Origin: Amaranthus tricolor
Taxonomy: Eukaryota; Streptophyta; Magnoliopsida; Caryophyllales; Amaranthaceae
Length of the DNA: 64,000 bases
Direction: 5' to 3'
Assembly: GCF_026212465.1 (NCBI RefSeq)
Contig: NC_080058.1
Coordinates: forward strand, 9,049,985-9,113,984
Below the pieces are notes generated by a model. The model was not told where the DNA came from and did not search any database. It was given only the letters and a program-made list of their open reading frames with translations. This document shows positions 49,047-61,400 of this stretch, piece after piece. Both the position numbers and the translations under genes were made by a program. Every line of letters begins with the position of its first letter. The stretch's first letter is position 1.

Positions 49047-50423
49047 AGTATTATATTTGAATTTAGGGGGAAAATGTGATTTGGATGAAAGATGATAGAT
49101 GTAGTAGACGCGGCACTCTCGATGCATAATTAACATTAATAATTATATTTAAGATAAATAATGCAGAAGTGTAAAACGCCGAACTGCTAAAAACCATTAA
49201 AAACTAAAACTATTTAAAACATAAGCTAAAGATATTACAACTGAGAAAATATAACATAAGAGTTGCTTAAACACAATAAAAAAACATAAGTACAATATAG
49301 TCATCAAAGTCATAAATAAAATCAATGCAGCTAAGTCCTCGATAAAATATTTAAAGTTGCAGCCTAATTCGAAACCTAAGTTTAATTTTCCTGCAAATAC
49401 TGTCTTCCATAATGTTGTGATGTTGTTATACTTCAGGATACATCTTTGTCGAGAAGCCTTCTAGTTGATGGTCGTGGATTGGACTCGACTCGTTAAAACA
49501 ACATTGTAGGTGAGTAGTAGCAGTCCCTTAAAGGGTCTGATTAGACCTACTTTTCTTGGAAATATTTTTAATAAAATTGTTTTGAAATTGTTAATTGTTG
49601 AGACAAATTCGTTGTGACTTATTATGTCCCATATTGTTACATGGGTCAATGGATCGGGCTTGCGAGTTGGTCGTTGACGGAGTGGTGGGACATCGTCTCC
49701 TACTCCTTGTTTTTGAGGCGAGTTGTCATTCAAATATTGACTACTTCACTGGAGAGCGAGATAGCCTTAGAGCTATGGGGCACCTCTCAAACTAGACTCC
49801 CCGTACGCACAAAGATCTAGGAAACTAATGTTGCTTTTAAATCTTTTATTTTGATTTCATGTTTGTTTTGGATTGCTTCTGCTCATTCAGTTTCATCTCT
49901 CCCTGTTGTTTCCATCTTTTAGATTGTTTACAGATCGGTACCGATCGGGAACGATGAGATGGCGAAGGTGATTAGAGTATTCTTGGAAAGACATGTTGTA
50001 TTTGAGTATGTATATAGAGGTTGTAGAATCTGTAACAATTTTTAGTAATTATGTCGTAGTTGGTTATGTTGACTATTTTGGATTTTTATGGTTAGTTTAT
50101 GATTACTTTAGGACCTTGGTTTAGATTTTTGGATTTAAGATTAATTGTTACAGTTATGTTTTAGACCTCGTGACCCTCCCCACGAGTTATGGTTTGACAT
50201 TTGAGTTCTTTGGGTAAGTAAACCCCGTGATGACCTAACTTACTTAGTCAACGGTAAGCCGGGTTGTTATAGATAAAACCGAGTATAATTTCCTCAACAA
50301 GCTTATGATGCGATAGTTAAATCATGCTTACAAAATAATCATCAAGCACAATATCGAAGGTTATTACTCATTATTGACCTTTATTAAGCCATTAAGTTAC
50401 ATTCTCAATACTTGCAGAAGTTC
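49047..50423 (-). repeat. Gypsy-type LTR (likely solo), about 49100-50271, and flanks
   Basis: On the minus strand the segment begins TATAACAACCCGGCTTACCG (a TGTAACAACCCGG-type start with the second base changed) and ends GCCGCGTCTACTACA at 49100. No coding sequence is present in it. ATAGA lies just left of 49100 and also within the right border (50268-50272), but the end is too blurred for a firm duplication. Flanking bases carry no gene. Confidence 0.5.
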
Positions 50424-50737
50424 ATTTACTACCAAAAAAATTGCATCTACCTATGCTTAAAAATGCAATTAGACACGCTTATATGTGAGGCTGATACATT
50501 TAACCGCATTAAGCGTGGTCTGTGCTTGTGTTGGTAAATTTTTAGGCACGCTAATAAGTGTGGCTAAAGTTCCAAATAAACGTGGCTAGTAGTACCTTTT
50601 AGCCGCACTTTTAGGTATTGAAAACTTCCCTCACTTGATAAGTGTGGCTGCATTGATTTCATAGTCCATTGTTTTTCTTCATGTTTTCCCACACAAATAA
50701 GTGTGGCTGAACTTTTTTTAACTAATATTGACGGTAA

Positions 50738-50773
<36 letters not shown>

Positions 50774-53700
50774 TTATATTATAAATATATATATCATTCA
50801 ATAGAATAAAGGTCTATACAATCAAACAAGGAGGAACCACAAAACCCAAAAAAAGCCACAGTTGGCAAGGGTAGCTACACATGAATCGTCTATACATTTA
50901 CTAAAATACAAAACTCTTCTATGAGAACAAAATTAGCATGCCTAAAGCTTCGACAAAGTAATTAACACTCCTCAACTGTACTACCAAGGGGGCAAAAGGC
51001 AAAACCAGCAGTATGGTCATTATCCATCTGATCAGCTTTCATTGCATACGTATGGGGACCTGCATAGGTGTAGATCACCAAGCAGCAGCAGGAAAATGCA
51101 AAGAGAACTACAGATCAGAGATGTGCAGATATTTGATCTTAAGTTGTGCAGATCAGACAACAAAAGAAACCACAGATGCAGGCAGCTGAAGACCAGCAAC
51201 TTAAGCAGGAAAACAGCAGGCAACAGGCATCTGCGGGAGAGCACGCACAGGAGGCAAAAGAGAACTGCAAATCAGAATACGAACAGCTTCAAAAAGTGAA
51301 GAAACAGCTTTAAAATGCAACAAGAACTGCAGACCAGACTAACAATTTATGAAAATTATGTGTGAGAGAAAAAATGAATATTATTTCCTCATAAAGAGGT
51401 AACTGATGGGTTAGTGCAACAAGAAGCGTATCTGCTATGAACAAAGGAAGAAATAGGTTCGGCTGCATCCATTTTCATTTCTAAGCACAGAATTCTGTGA
51501 ACTACTCAACATCCTATTACCACAATGCCATTAAGTGGCTCTAATATAAGTGGGATTGGGAGTGGTCGGATGTACGTAACGGTACCCTTGAATATTGATA
51601 GTGATAACAAAGAGGTTGTTTTCGTTAAACTCCTGATACAAACATCATAGTGCCCATGATTTAATATATCATTTTGACATAGTCCGTCATAATATGAGAC
51701 CAAAGAATTAATGAATTATAAATATCTGGCCTGATCGAAACACGGGACAATTTCTTTTGTGAATCACCGTTTCTTTAAAAATCAAGATCATGTTCTACAA
51801 TGTACATGAGCAACTATTTATATATAATTCACGAAAGCCTTGTAGATAGACTAGAGAGACTATCGACAATGACCCATGTACATAAACTTCCTAACTCCTG
51901 CCACAGCTGATGTATGATCAATAAATATACAGAATGGATGAAACGACTTAACCAATCATTTTGCTCACAGTAAGTTGAGATTTTGCGAACTTGAAGCTGG
52001 TATGACTTTCTAGGGACTACCCACAAGGCAATAACATTTAATGTACTGACATAGAATTTTATTTTGGTTTATCAAGACCCAAGGGGTGGGGTTCACTGCT
52101 CACATACTGAACAATCATATTCGTATTGATTTAATGAACTGTGCCAAATATTGGTTGATTTATTTTTTTATACGGTGAACAATATGGTCCTTGAACTGCC
52201 CAAGCAGGTGACTTATTTGCTCAAGGCTCTGCCCTTGTTGCAATCCCAAACTTATCAATTGCCTAAATTGAAGTGGCTTAGCCTAAATAAAAACTCACAA
52301 CTCAAACAAAATTATTGGGCTACGATAATGGTAATGAAGGTGTCTAAAGTGAATTAATCTCATGAAAATTATCACAAGCGGGTGTGTACCTCTGCATGTA
52401 CAGAAGCACATACACTAGCAAGCAGTTTGTAGACCAAACATTGTCCCATTAATATAAAGCAACCTGGTGGCAACGTGACAGAGGACTAACAGGGCAACAA
52501 CACAGTCAATAACACAATATCTTCTTGGTCTAAAACCAGCTCCTTTCATTGTGCGCAGCAGCAATAGCAGTTGCTCCTTCCTCTACATAATATAGCAAGC
52601 AATACAACATATAAACCAGCACATCAATAGTTTGTTCATATTCAAGTGCATTATTCATTATTCATATTCATAGAATTTTGTAATGACTTGTTATATTTTT
52701 AACAGCAATCCATTTAAATAATAAAAAAGAAATACCATCTAACACAAGCACGATTCTCAAGGAACCAAAAGCCATGGAGGATCATCACAACAACCCTTGA
52801 GATCCTCACGGAAGGGCAAGATAAGATCACTAGTTGTATTTATAAACAATCAGGAGCATCAAGATGGTATTAAATCAGACATAAAGCCTAGCAGAAGGGT
52901 ACCAAACAGCAACAAGCAGCAACACGCAAGCAAGATAAGAGTTAAAATCAACTATACAACAAGATCAGAAACTCACTCAATAGAGCATCAACAGTAGAAA
53001 GAATTTTAAATAGATCCAAGATGGTTGACAGAGGAGGTGGAAAAATTAAGTAATTGTAGTTTTGGTTTCAAGTACCAAACATCACAAATTACAGCCCATG
53101 ATGTCATTAATTGAAGCATATGCATTGTGAATGATTGTCTGCATAAATTAAGCTTAGTTCAAAATTCTGTTCACATAACTAAACATTCAAAGAAGTCTAG
53201 CTTATGATTTCCAAACAAGGATAAATATGAAAGATGAACAAGAAATCGCATATAGTAATCATGATTAGTCACGAAAGAAAGAAACTCTTACTTCCTACTG
53301 TTTCATAAGGCGTCAACAAAAATCTTGTTGTATTTGATAGTAACAGGACTCACAGTGCCCAGTTTAAATGCAAACAAGAAATAAATATAACAGAAAATGC
53401 CAATTAACCATTAATTAACAAGTCTTAGTCCTAACATTTCATCCAGTAGTGCACTTTACTACATAGTGCGAAAATATGATTACGGTTGCGATCGCGGTAA
53501 TAGAATGGTGTTGCGGTAACAAAAAAGACGTGGTCATCATAAAGCCAAATATTGGACAAAAGCATGATATATGCCTTGAAACAGGCCAAAATGAGTTTTT
53601 TTACACCTTTACAACACATAAAATATGTGCTGTTAGTAGAGTGACTGCTCATTCTTTGAGTGTTAAGATTGCTAACATTGTTGATAACATGCTAATCCCA

Positions 53701-55228
53701 CATAACAAAGAGATCTTGCTCATTTAACAATCATATCCTCTATTAAAAAAACTTGATGCCACATTTGAATGCTTAAATATCTACATTGTAGTATTGGTCA
53801 GTAATAATTTCTTATGATCAGAATTAATGTGATCCACATCACCTAGCCACAAAAACTTGTATAGCCAATAATTAAAGGATCAACAAATTACTGGTAAAAA
53901 GCTCAAATTTAGTCAGGAGTTCACATTATAAGAGGGTACTAACTACTTGCTTCACAAAGCTCTATGTTTAAAGAAAAAGTGTTAAACAAAACTCCTCACA
54001 ATAAGATTATTTAAAAAGAATAAAAAAAAGTAATTTTTTGCTATGGTTGTATGCCAAATAATTAAGCCACATCAATTTGTTTGAAAGATCCAATCTTATA
54101 CAATCATTGCTAACAAATTAAATGAAACACTTATTGTATGCCAATTAAAAAGGAATGATGAAAGAACAAACAAATAAAATCAATACAGTAGAAAGAACAA
54201 ATGAACATCTAATTTTTTGAACAAATTAAAAAAACATTTACTCTATTCTGGATTTAAAATTTTGAAACAACAAACGAAAATGAAGAAAAAACAAATGAAA
54301 CAATGGAACAGTGAACATCTAATTTTTTGTACAAATTAAAAAAACACTTACTCTATTCTGGATTTAAAATTTTGAAACAACAAACGAAAATGAAGAAAAA
54401 ACAAATGAAACAATGAAACAGTGAACATCTAATTTTTTGTACAAATTAAAAAAAACACTTACTCAGTCTCAATTGCAATTAACAAATAAAATTATAACAA
54501 CAATCTCGATCTAGGGTTTGCAACTAACGACCTTTGGTAAATGCGGACAAAGACTAGAATATGGAGGCTAGTGAAACTAATCAATAGTGGACAAAAACTA
54601 GAAGAAAATACCTGAAAATCGAAGACCAAGATACAATCTCGATATTGGTGGTGAAACAGATCGGTCGTTGCGGTGCCAGTGGGGTTGGGACTCAGTTGGT
54701 GGTGGCGTGGGCTGGTTTGGGTGACGGAAAATTGCTGTGGGCGTCAAAGAGAAGGGGTGGGGATCGTTTTTGCTGTGCGGTGGTATAGGGTGAGAATTTT
54801 AGAGAGGGAAATCAGTATTGTTGTGTTCGAGTGTGGAAGTAGAACATGCGTTACTGAGAGGGAGATTAAAATTTTTTTAATTAATAACGTTGTATTGGGT
54901 GAGGGTTTATTTATTTGTCGTGTTTAGCCACGCTTACTAGTGTGACTGATTTGATCGCTTTTATATTCTTAGTTGTGTTTTAGCCGCACTTATTAGTGTG
55001 CTGAACTGATTAAGACATTTTGCCACGCTTATTAGTGTGATTGAATTTATAACATTTTAACATTATTTAGTTGACTTGTAGCCATGCTTATAAGTGAGAC
55101 TATTATTCTTACGCTTGATAATCGAGCCTAAAGTGCAAAAAGTGAGTCGAATTGCAAAAAAAATCTGTCACACTTAAATAAGCATGCCTAAATAAGTGTA
55201 GCTACATGCCGTAGTTTTTGTAGTGATT
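50424..55228. mobile_element. Large non-autonomous CACTA-type transposon (4799 bp)
   Basis: The element spans 50427-55225. The left end reads TACTACCAAAAAAATTGC and the right end, on the minus strand, CACTACAAAAACTACGGC. ATT flanks both sides (50424-50426 and 55226-55228), the 3-bp duplication expected for CACTA elements. Subterminal arrays of AAGTGTGGCT and its complement fill 50465-50720 and 54920-55200, the pattern bound by CACTA transposases. No transposase or other protein was recognised in the 4.2 kb interior, which includes a 110-bp triplication and an (ATT)n run at 50741-50774. Confidence 0.88.
54203..54520. repeat. 110-bp tandem triplication inside the CACTA element
   Basis: GAACATCTAATTTTTTG starts at 54203, 54313 and 54423, exactly 110 bases apart. 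The first two copies are nearly identical over the full period; the third is partial. Confidence 0.93.
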
Positions 55229-57965
55229 ACAGCTACTAAATACTGGGTAACCTTAATGCTTATTCAATCAAGTTCGATTAAACCTCATAACTTTACCATC
55301 ATATCACATCACAAGATCACAACAATAATAACTACTGATATATGTAAGGGTCTGATTAGGTGAAGACCGTAGTCCTAAACCCTAACTGTGGTGAGAGTCG
55401 TTACTCCTCTCAATACTGTTATGCTCGAGACTTCACAGGATGGGTTAGGTGAGGGCCGTAGTCCTAAACCCTAACTGTGCCGGCTAACACAGACGCTGAG
55501 ATTTTACATGCCAGTCCATGGTTCGACGTTACCTTACTATCAGAGTCATACAATCAATATTATGCAATATAAAACAAGACTCTAAACCAAATTAGTTTAA
55601 ATTCTTATAAGTCAACTTTCCACTAGTTAAAATTTAGACAATTCTACCCTTTTAATATAAACAAATTACTAGTTATCTAATAAATTAATATTAATTAAAT
55701 AATAAATATTCATAATTATACTAAGATTTCAGAGGCTAAACTAAGTCATATATTATGTCATAAATAATCATAAAAGTCATGGGTAATATTTCTAAATACT
55801 TAACAACGTATTTTATCAAATAACTAAGTAAAATAGTAAAACGGATCTATGATAACAATGAAAAATAATCTGATAAGTTATTAAGGGTCCAAAATCTAAA
55901 TGAAATGAGTTTTTGACTAAAAAGTTCAAGAAAAATAACGAAGCATTTCAACAAATTAGTTTCACTATTTTACTGATAAACTGATTAATAATTCTTTATA
56001 ATTACTTGAGTCTAAAATAAAAAATAAAAAAACTTTATCAAAATATCAAGATGATATGGAATCATTTTTAAAGAGATAAGTTTATTTAACCAATAAAATT
56101 CATGATTATTACTTTAAATAATTAATACGATCATTTTAGCCATAAATCGTTATAAATATAATTAAAGTCCGTAGGATTCACGACAATTTGCCCAAGGGTT
56201 ATCATGTGATTCAACATGTTATAAGAGTGTCTCATAAAGTTACAAGTTAAGAATAACGCATTTAATATTTATTTCTTATTTAACTTTTTTTTATTTATAA
56301 ATTTATTTATAAACTTTTTACTTATTTTAAACTTAAGTAATATATTTTCTTAGCTATTTTTAATAATTAAGAAAGTATTCAACACCTCTTCCCATTAAAA
56401 CAATATTTTTAAACGAAAATTCGATTAAACGTTATTTTAATGAAGTAAATTTTAAAGAACATATCTAAAATGATATCCTAACTTTTAGCTATTATAAAGC
56501 ACTTATAAAATACTCTTTTTCAAAATTTTCAAGTTCACACCAATTTTATTTACCAATATTTCATCACAAAAAACATCACTAAATATCATTTTTAAGCATT
56601 TTCTCAATGCAAAAGTTCATAAAGCTAACTACATGAAACTTAAAATAATAGTTCACATAAAAATTCATATATATCTACACTATCATATTAATCAAAAATT
56701 TCCGTACTTATAACTTTTCTTAGAGTGCCCCAAAAGTATTATTGTTTTTACGAAAATATCACTAAACTTGATATGACTTCAATATGACCATGTCGAGCTT
56801 AATAAAATCATGTTGATCATAATTTTCATATTATCAAGTAACTATAAATAAATATCACATAATAAGAGAGTTAAGAAAATGTACCATTTTTCTCCAAAGG
56901 TGGTGGTAAACCAAGCAAGAGAATAATAATAGGAAAATAAGAACTCAAAGAAATAAGCTCCAAAAGAGAAGGTCTTCAAGGCTCCAAGCTTCAAATAAAT
57001 AGATCTTCAATTAACCCAAAAATGATATCCAAGCTTCAAAATGATAATACTTGACTTTTCAAAAGTTGATGATTATTGGCTTAAAAAGTGATAAGATCAA
57101 GCTCTATCTTCATTTGATTCTTCAACTAATAAAAAAGGTATAAAATTAGTAAGATTTTAATGAAGCAAAGGTATACGAAAGAATGGTAGAATTATTTGAT
57201 GATGGTGGCGTAAGATCTCATGGCTAAGGACGGTATTTATAATGATTTTGGACAACTTTGTAGTTCATTAGATTGTATGAAAAAGAGTGGTAGGAGTATA
57301 GAAGAAGGTTAACTTGTATAAGTGATTTAGAGTGTATGAATGAATGTATAAGAGTTGGAGTGTGTAAGTGAATGTGTAAGAGTTGGAGTGTGTAAGTGAA
57401 TGTGTAAGAGTTTGGAGTGTAGAAGAAGGTTAATTTGTGTAAGGAAATGGTGATAGCTTGTGTAAGTAATGAACATCATGGGTTACTATAGAAAAGATTT
57501 TGGTTCATCAAATTTTTGTTCTAATTTATACAAGTGAATATGTTTTATAATAATGGGTAAGTTTGATTAAGGTTTGATTATGAAAATATGATAGTTCACT
57601 TAAAAATTTTGGTTAAAACTATACTTAAAGTTAATAATAAAAATTTGGTTAATTTTTAGGTATAAAATAATTAAATCAAAGTTGTAAAGTTAAAGTGATA
57701 AGTAGTAAAGTTAGCTTAAGGAAATGAAATTAAAACGTAACGTTTTAACAAAATCGTAAATATAATATTAAAATTTAACTTTTCGTAGTATAAAATAATT
57801 TTTTAAGAAAATAATTTTTTTAAGTTTAATATTTGGAAGAAATTACAAGATCGGAAAAGGGTTTAGGAATTAAAGGTGATTTGAATTAGATAAACAAAGG
57901 ATTAGGAATTTGAATTGAAAAAATTCGGAATAATTAATCGGAAGATTAAGATTAAGAATTTTGAG
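55229..57965. repeat. Retroelement-like non-coding stretch
   Basis: No gene is visible. GTAGTCCTAAACCCTAACTG occurs twice, about 88 bases apart (near 55370 and 55458). GAGTGTGTAAGTGAATGTGT-type words are repeated at 57340-57420. GCTTGTTACA at 57964-57973 would be, on the minus strand, a TGTAACAAGC LTR start. I could not find its partner. Confidence 0.4.
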
Positions 57966-58200
57966 CTTGTTACAGTACAGTTAGGGTTTATGTTTTGAGA
58001 AAAGGTTGAAACTGATAGAATTTGAAAAAGTGAGTCGCATAAATAGATGCACACCAGCCTTAAAGCATCGAAATTAAAATTTGCTAATATTTTATATGAA
58101 AAAAGTTAAGGTGAAACAATTTGAAAAACCTCAGTATTACTGCGTAAAGCTTTTAAAAGTTGTGATTACCATGTGAAAAACCCAAAATCTCGAAATATAA
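57966..58200. repeat. Right copy of the roughly 240-bp inverted repeat
   Basis: The complement of this segment follows 48797-49046 in order (GGTAATC, AACTTTTAAAA, GAGGTTTTTCAAATTGTTTC, TTAATTTCGATGCTTTAAGG, AAAACATAAACCCTAA). By eye, identity is about three quarters. The Yip1-family gene starts 200 bases further right. Confidence 0.75.
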
Positions 58201-58400
58201 AAAAAATAAAATTGCCGAACTCTTCCGCAAGTTGATGAGGAAGAGTGATTCACACCCAAAAGGTCGAAAGAAACAAAACGCGAGTTGGTGAAAGATGACG
58301 AGTCCAAAAGTGTAAGGTAAAACTTAGTGGGACACTGTGAGTCGAGGAGTTCTCTTCAGATCTCGAACAACGCTCGCAATTACCAACTCTGTTCGCAAAG

Positions 58401-61400
58401 ATGATGTCCGGCAATTATACTACCATTGAAAATCAGAACGTCTCCGGATCTGTTCCTGTAAATGTTTCGCCTCCATTTTTAACCAGATAATTCGAATTTG
58501 TTCTCAGATCTTTGTTGATTTTCTCTCGTTTGTTGTTTCCAGGCAGTTGCAGATTCCGGCCATGTTCCCGTTCAATTCGCCGGTAATTATGATCACTTTC
58601 GTTGAATTTATGGTTAATTTTAGATTTGTTGCTAATTTTTTTCTTTTTGGATTGTTGTGGTGAATGCTAGAATCAAATCTTCAGACATTTCCTCCATCAG
58701 AAGCGTCTGGGAAGATAGCTGGTGGTTCCCGACCTCCTCGAGATGCTGATGGTATATTGAGTTCTTCTATCTTATAGCTTTGAGCTATATTTTTTAGCCG
58801 CCTTATTTGAATTTTTGTGAATTTTATTGATCAGCAACATTGGTATGCAAAAGAAAATAACTATAAATTGAGCTTTTCATAGTTGAAACTTGAAACCATC
58901 AGCTGTCTTGTCAGTCATTACGATTCAAAAACGAATTGTGTCATTTTATGATTGCAAGTGCCTTTTCTTGAGAAATGACGGTGGATCCCCTTTTCTGAGA
59001 GTCGAAGCACTTAGAGATGTGCCTGGTATACCTGTTGAGGTCAATGTTTGTGTTAACTGAAAAATCGATTTGTTCTAGACTTCTAGTCATTAGTGTTAAC
59101 TATAGACTCAAGGTCATTAGTGAATTAATTTGGCCTCTAGGTTAACATTATGTTTGGACGGAGTGAATCAGAGTGATTTAAAGGAACTAACTCTCTCAAA
59201 TTTGCATAGGATGGCAAAGATATCTATAGGATGACAACGAGGAGCCAAGCAAAACTAATGATATAGGTGCAGTGTAACATGATTTGCTAGCTAATTCGCC
59301 TTTTAAATTCGCGATTCGCTCAAATTTGTCCAAGAGTAGCCTAAAACTGACCATAATTCGCGTTTTTCAATTTGCAGTTCGCGAGGAGATTAATGAATCA
59401 TGTGACACTATATAGGTGTAGTAAAGTATATTAAGAAGAATAAGGGTTAATGAAGGGATTATTTTTAGAAGCTATGTAATGGAGAACAAGAAATGTTGTA
59501 CATCATATAACAATCTCTTTCTTAGATGAAAATAGGGAATTTTGGCGAAGAATTCAAAAATTAGAGGTGGAGTGGGCTTTGAAGAAAATGAACTGAAAAA
59601 AGTTGTTGGGCCATATGGTAAAACTATTGAGGTATGGAGATGTCTAGTGATGATTAAAGTAACTTGACTAACAATTTTATTCAACAAGATTTGTAGGACA
59701 TACAAGATGCCTAACGACAGGAGAAAAAGTACTATAGTGCCTATTTAAAAGAACAATGGAGATATCCAAGATAACTCCAACTGTCGAGGAGAAAAACTCA
59801 TGAACCATACTATGAAGTTATAGAAAAGAGTGATAGGGATACATATGTTTTTATGTACTCAGAGAACCAATTTGGATTTATGCTAAGGGATTTACTATGG
59901 AAGCAATTAATCTTATGTGATAAATGATGAGAACTATAAGCTTAGAAAAAGAGACTTGTGCATGAGTTTAATGAGGTGCCAAAAGAAGTACTTTGGTGGG
60001 CACTGATGAAGACAAGTATTCCCAAAAGTGCATTAATATTGTTGAAGTTATGTATTGAGAAGTACAGACAAATGTTAGGATATGTGGAGGGGGAAAACAA
60101 AATTTTCCAACCACAATTGAACTTATATTAAGGCTTGACCATAACCTTCTTTCTTTTTTAGAAAATGTACTAGATGAGATTACTCGATTGATACAAGATA
60201 TGCCTTGATGCGTGTTGTTTAGACATGCCTTGATGCATGTTGTTTACTGATGACTTTGTTTTGGTAGATGAGACCAGGGAGATGATAAATGGTAAAGCTA
60301 AAATGATTCAGAAAAGAGTTGGAGTCATGAGAATTTAAATGAAAATGGAGTAAGACAAAGTACATGAAGTGTAACTATAGCACAAACGAAATAACAAGTG
60401 ATACTATAAAGCTAGAAGAGATAAAAATCGCATCAAGTGGATGCTTCAAATATCTTGGGTTCATATTGTAGAGTATTGGGGATAAACAAACAAGATGTGA
60501 CCCATAGAATTAAGTATGGGTGACAAAAATGGCGAGCGGCAACTGGAATAATATGTGATCGATGTGTGCCCCTAAAGCTAAAGGGTAAGTTCTATCGAAA
60601 GACCATCAGACCAACTCTATTATAAGCATCAGAATATTAGACTTTTAAAAATAATCATTGAACGAAGATGAAAATAGCAAAAATTCAAATGCTTTGATGG
60701 ACAAGAAGGCATAAATTGCGAGAAAAAAATTAGAAATAATAATATCAAATATGATTTAGGAGTTGTAAATATTGAGGAAAAAATAAAAGAAATCTTTGAT
60801 GATAATATTGGCATTTGTAAAGATGGGATAGTAGCAAATAGATGAGAAAGATAGAAAGTTAGAGCTCAGAGGACTTAAATAGTGGATGAGGACGACCAAA
60901 ATGACTTGGAGGTAAGGAATAGAAAATGGTGTAAAGAACCTAGACTTTCAATTTAGTTACTTGGAATCTTCATTAGGTGATAATGAACCATCACCAAATA
61001 ATTTTCTCACACTCAAGTTGATGGGATACGCGAATTGTATCCTTTTTTATCAACCAAATATTAGTGAGAGAAATAGAGCCATTTGAAGATCACACAAGAA
61101 ATAGAAAACAAATTGAAAAAAGCAACAAAAACTTGCTAAAAGACTTGAAATTTTGAAGCTCCACTTTTCTAGAAGCTCGATTCTTGAAGGCGATGTCGCG
61201 AGCAAGAAAATGAAATGAAGAATAAGAAATAAAAAACCTATAGTGTTGGCGGTCCCATTATATAAAGATTAAAAGGAGCCCTATTCCTACTCCCACGTGA
61301 CTGAACATGCAAATGAATAGGATAACCTGCTCCCACGTCAACTTAATAATGCTTAATTTGGTTGATATGAATCACCCCGTCAATTATGATGATATTTCAT

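Noticed and set aside
54673..54927. 84-codon open stretch at the right side of the CACTA element
   Set aside because: Trp/Gly/Val/Arg-rich translation with no recognisable domain; it runs into the subterminal repeats.
55364..55480. CCTAAACCCTAA words suggesting telomere-like repeats
   Set aside because: Only two isolated copies inside a longer duplicated word; not a tandem telomere array.
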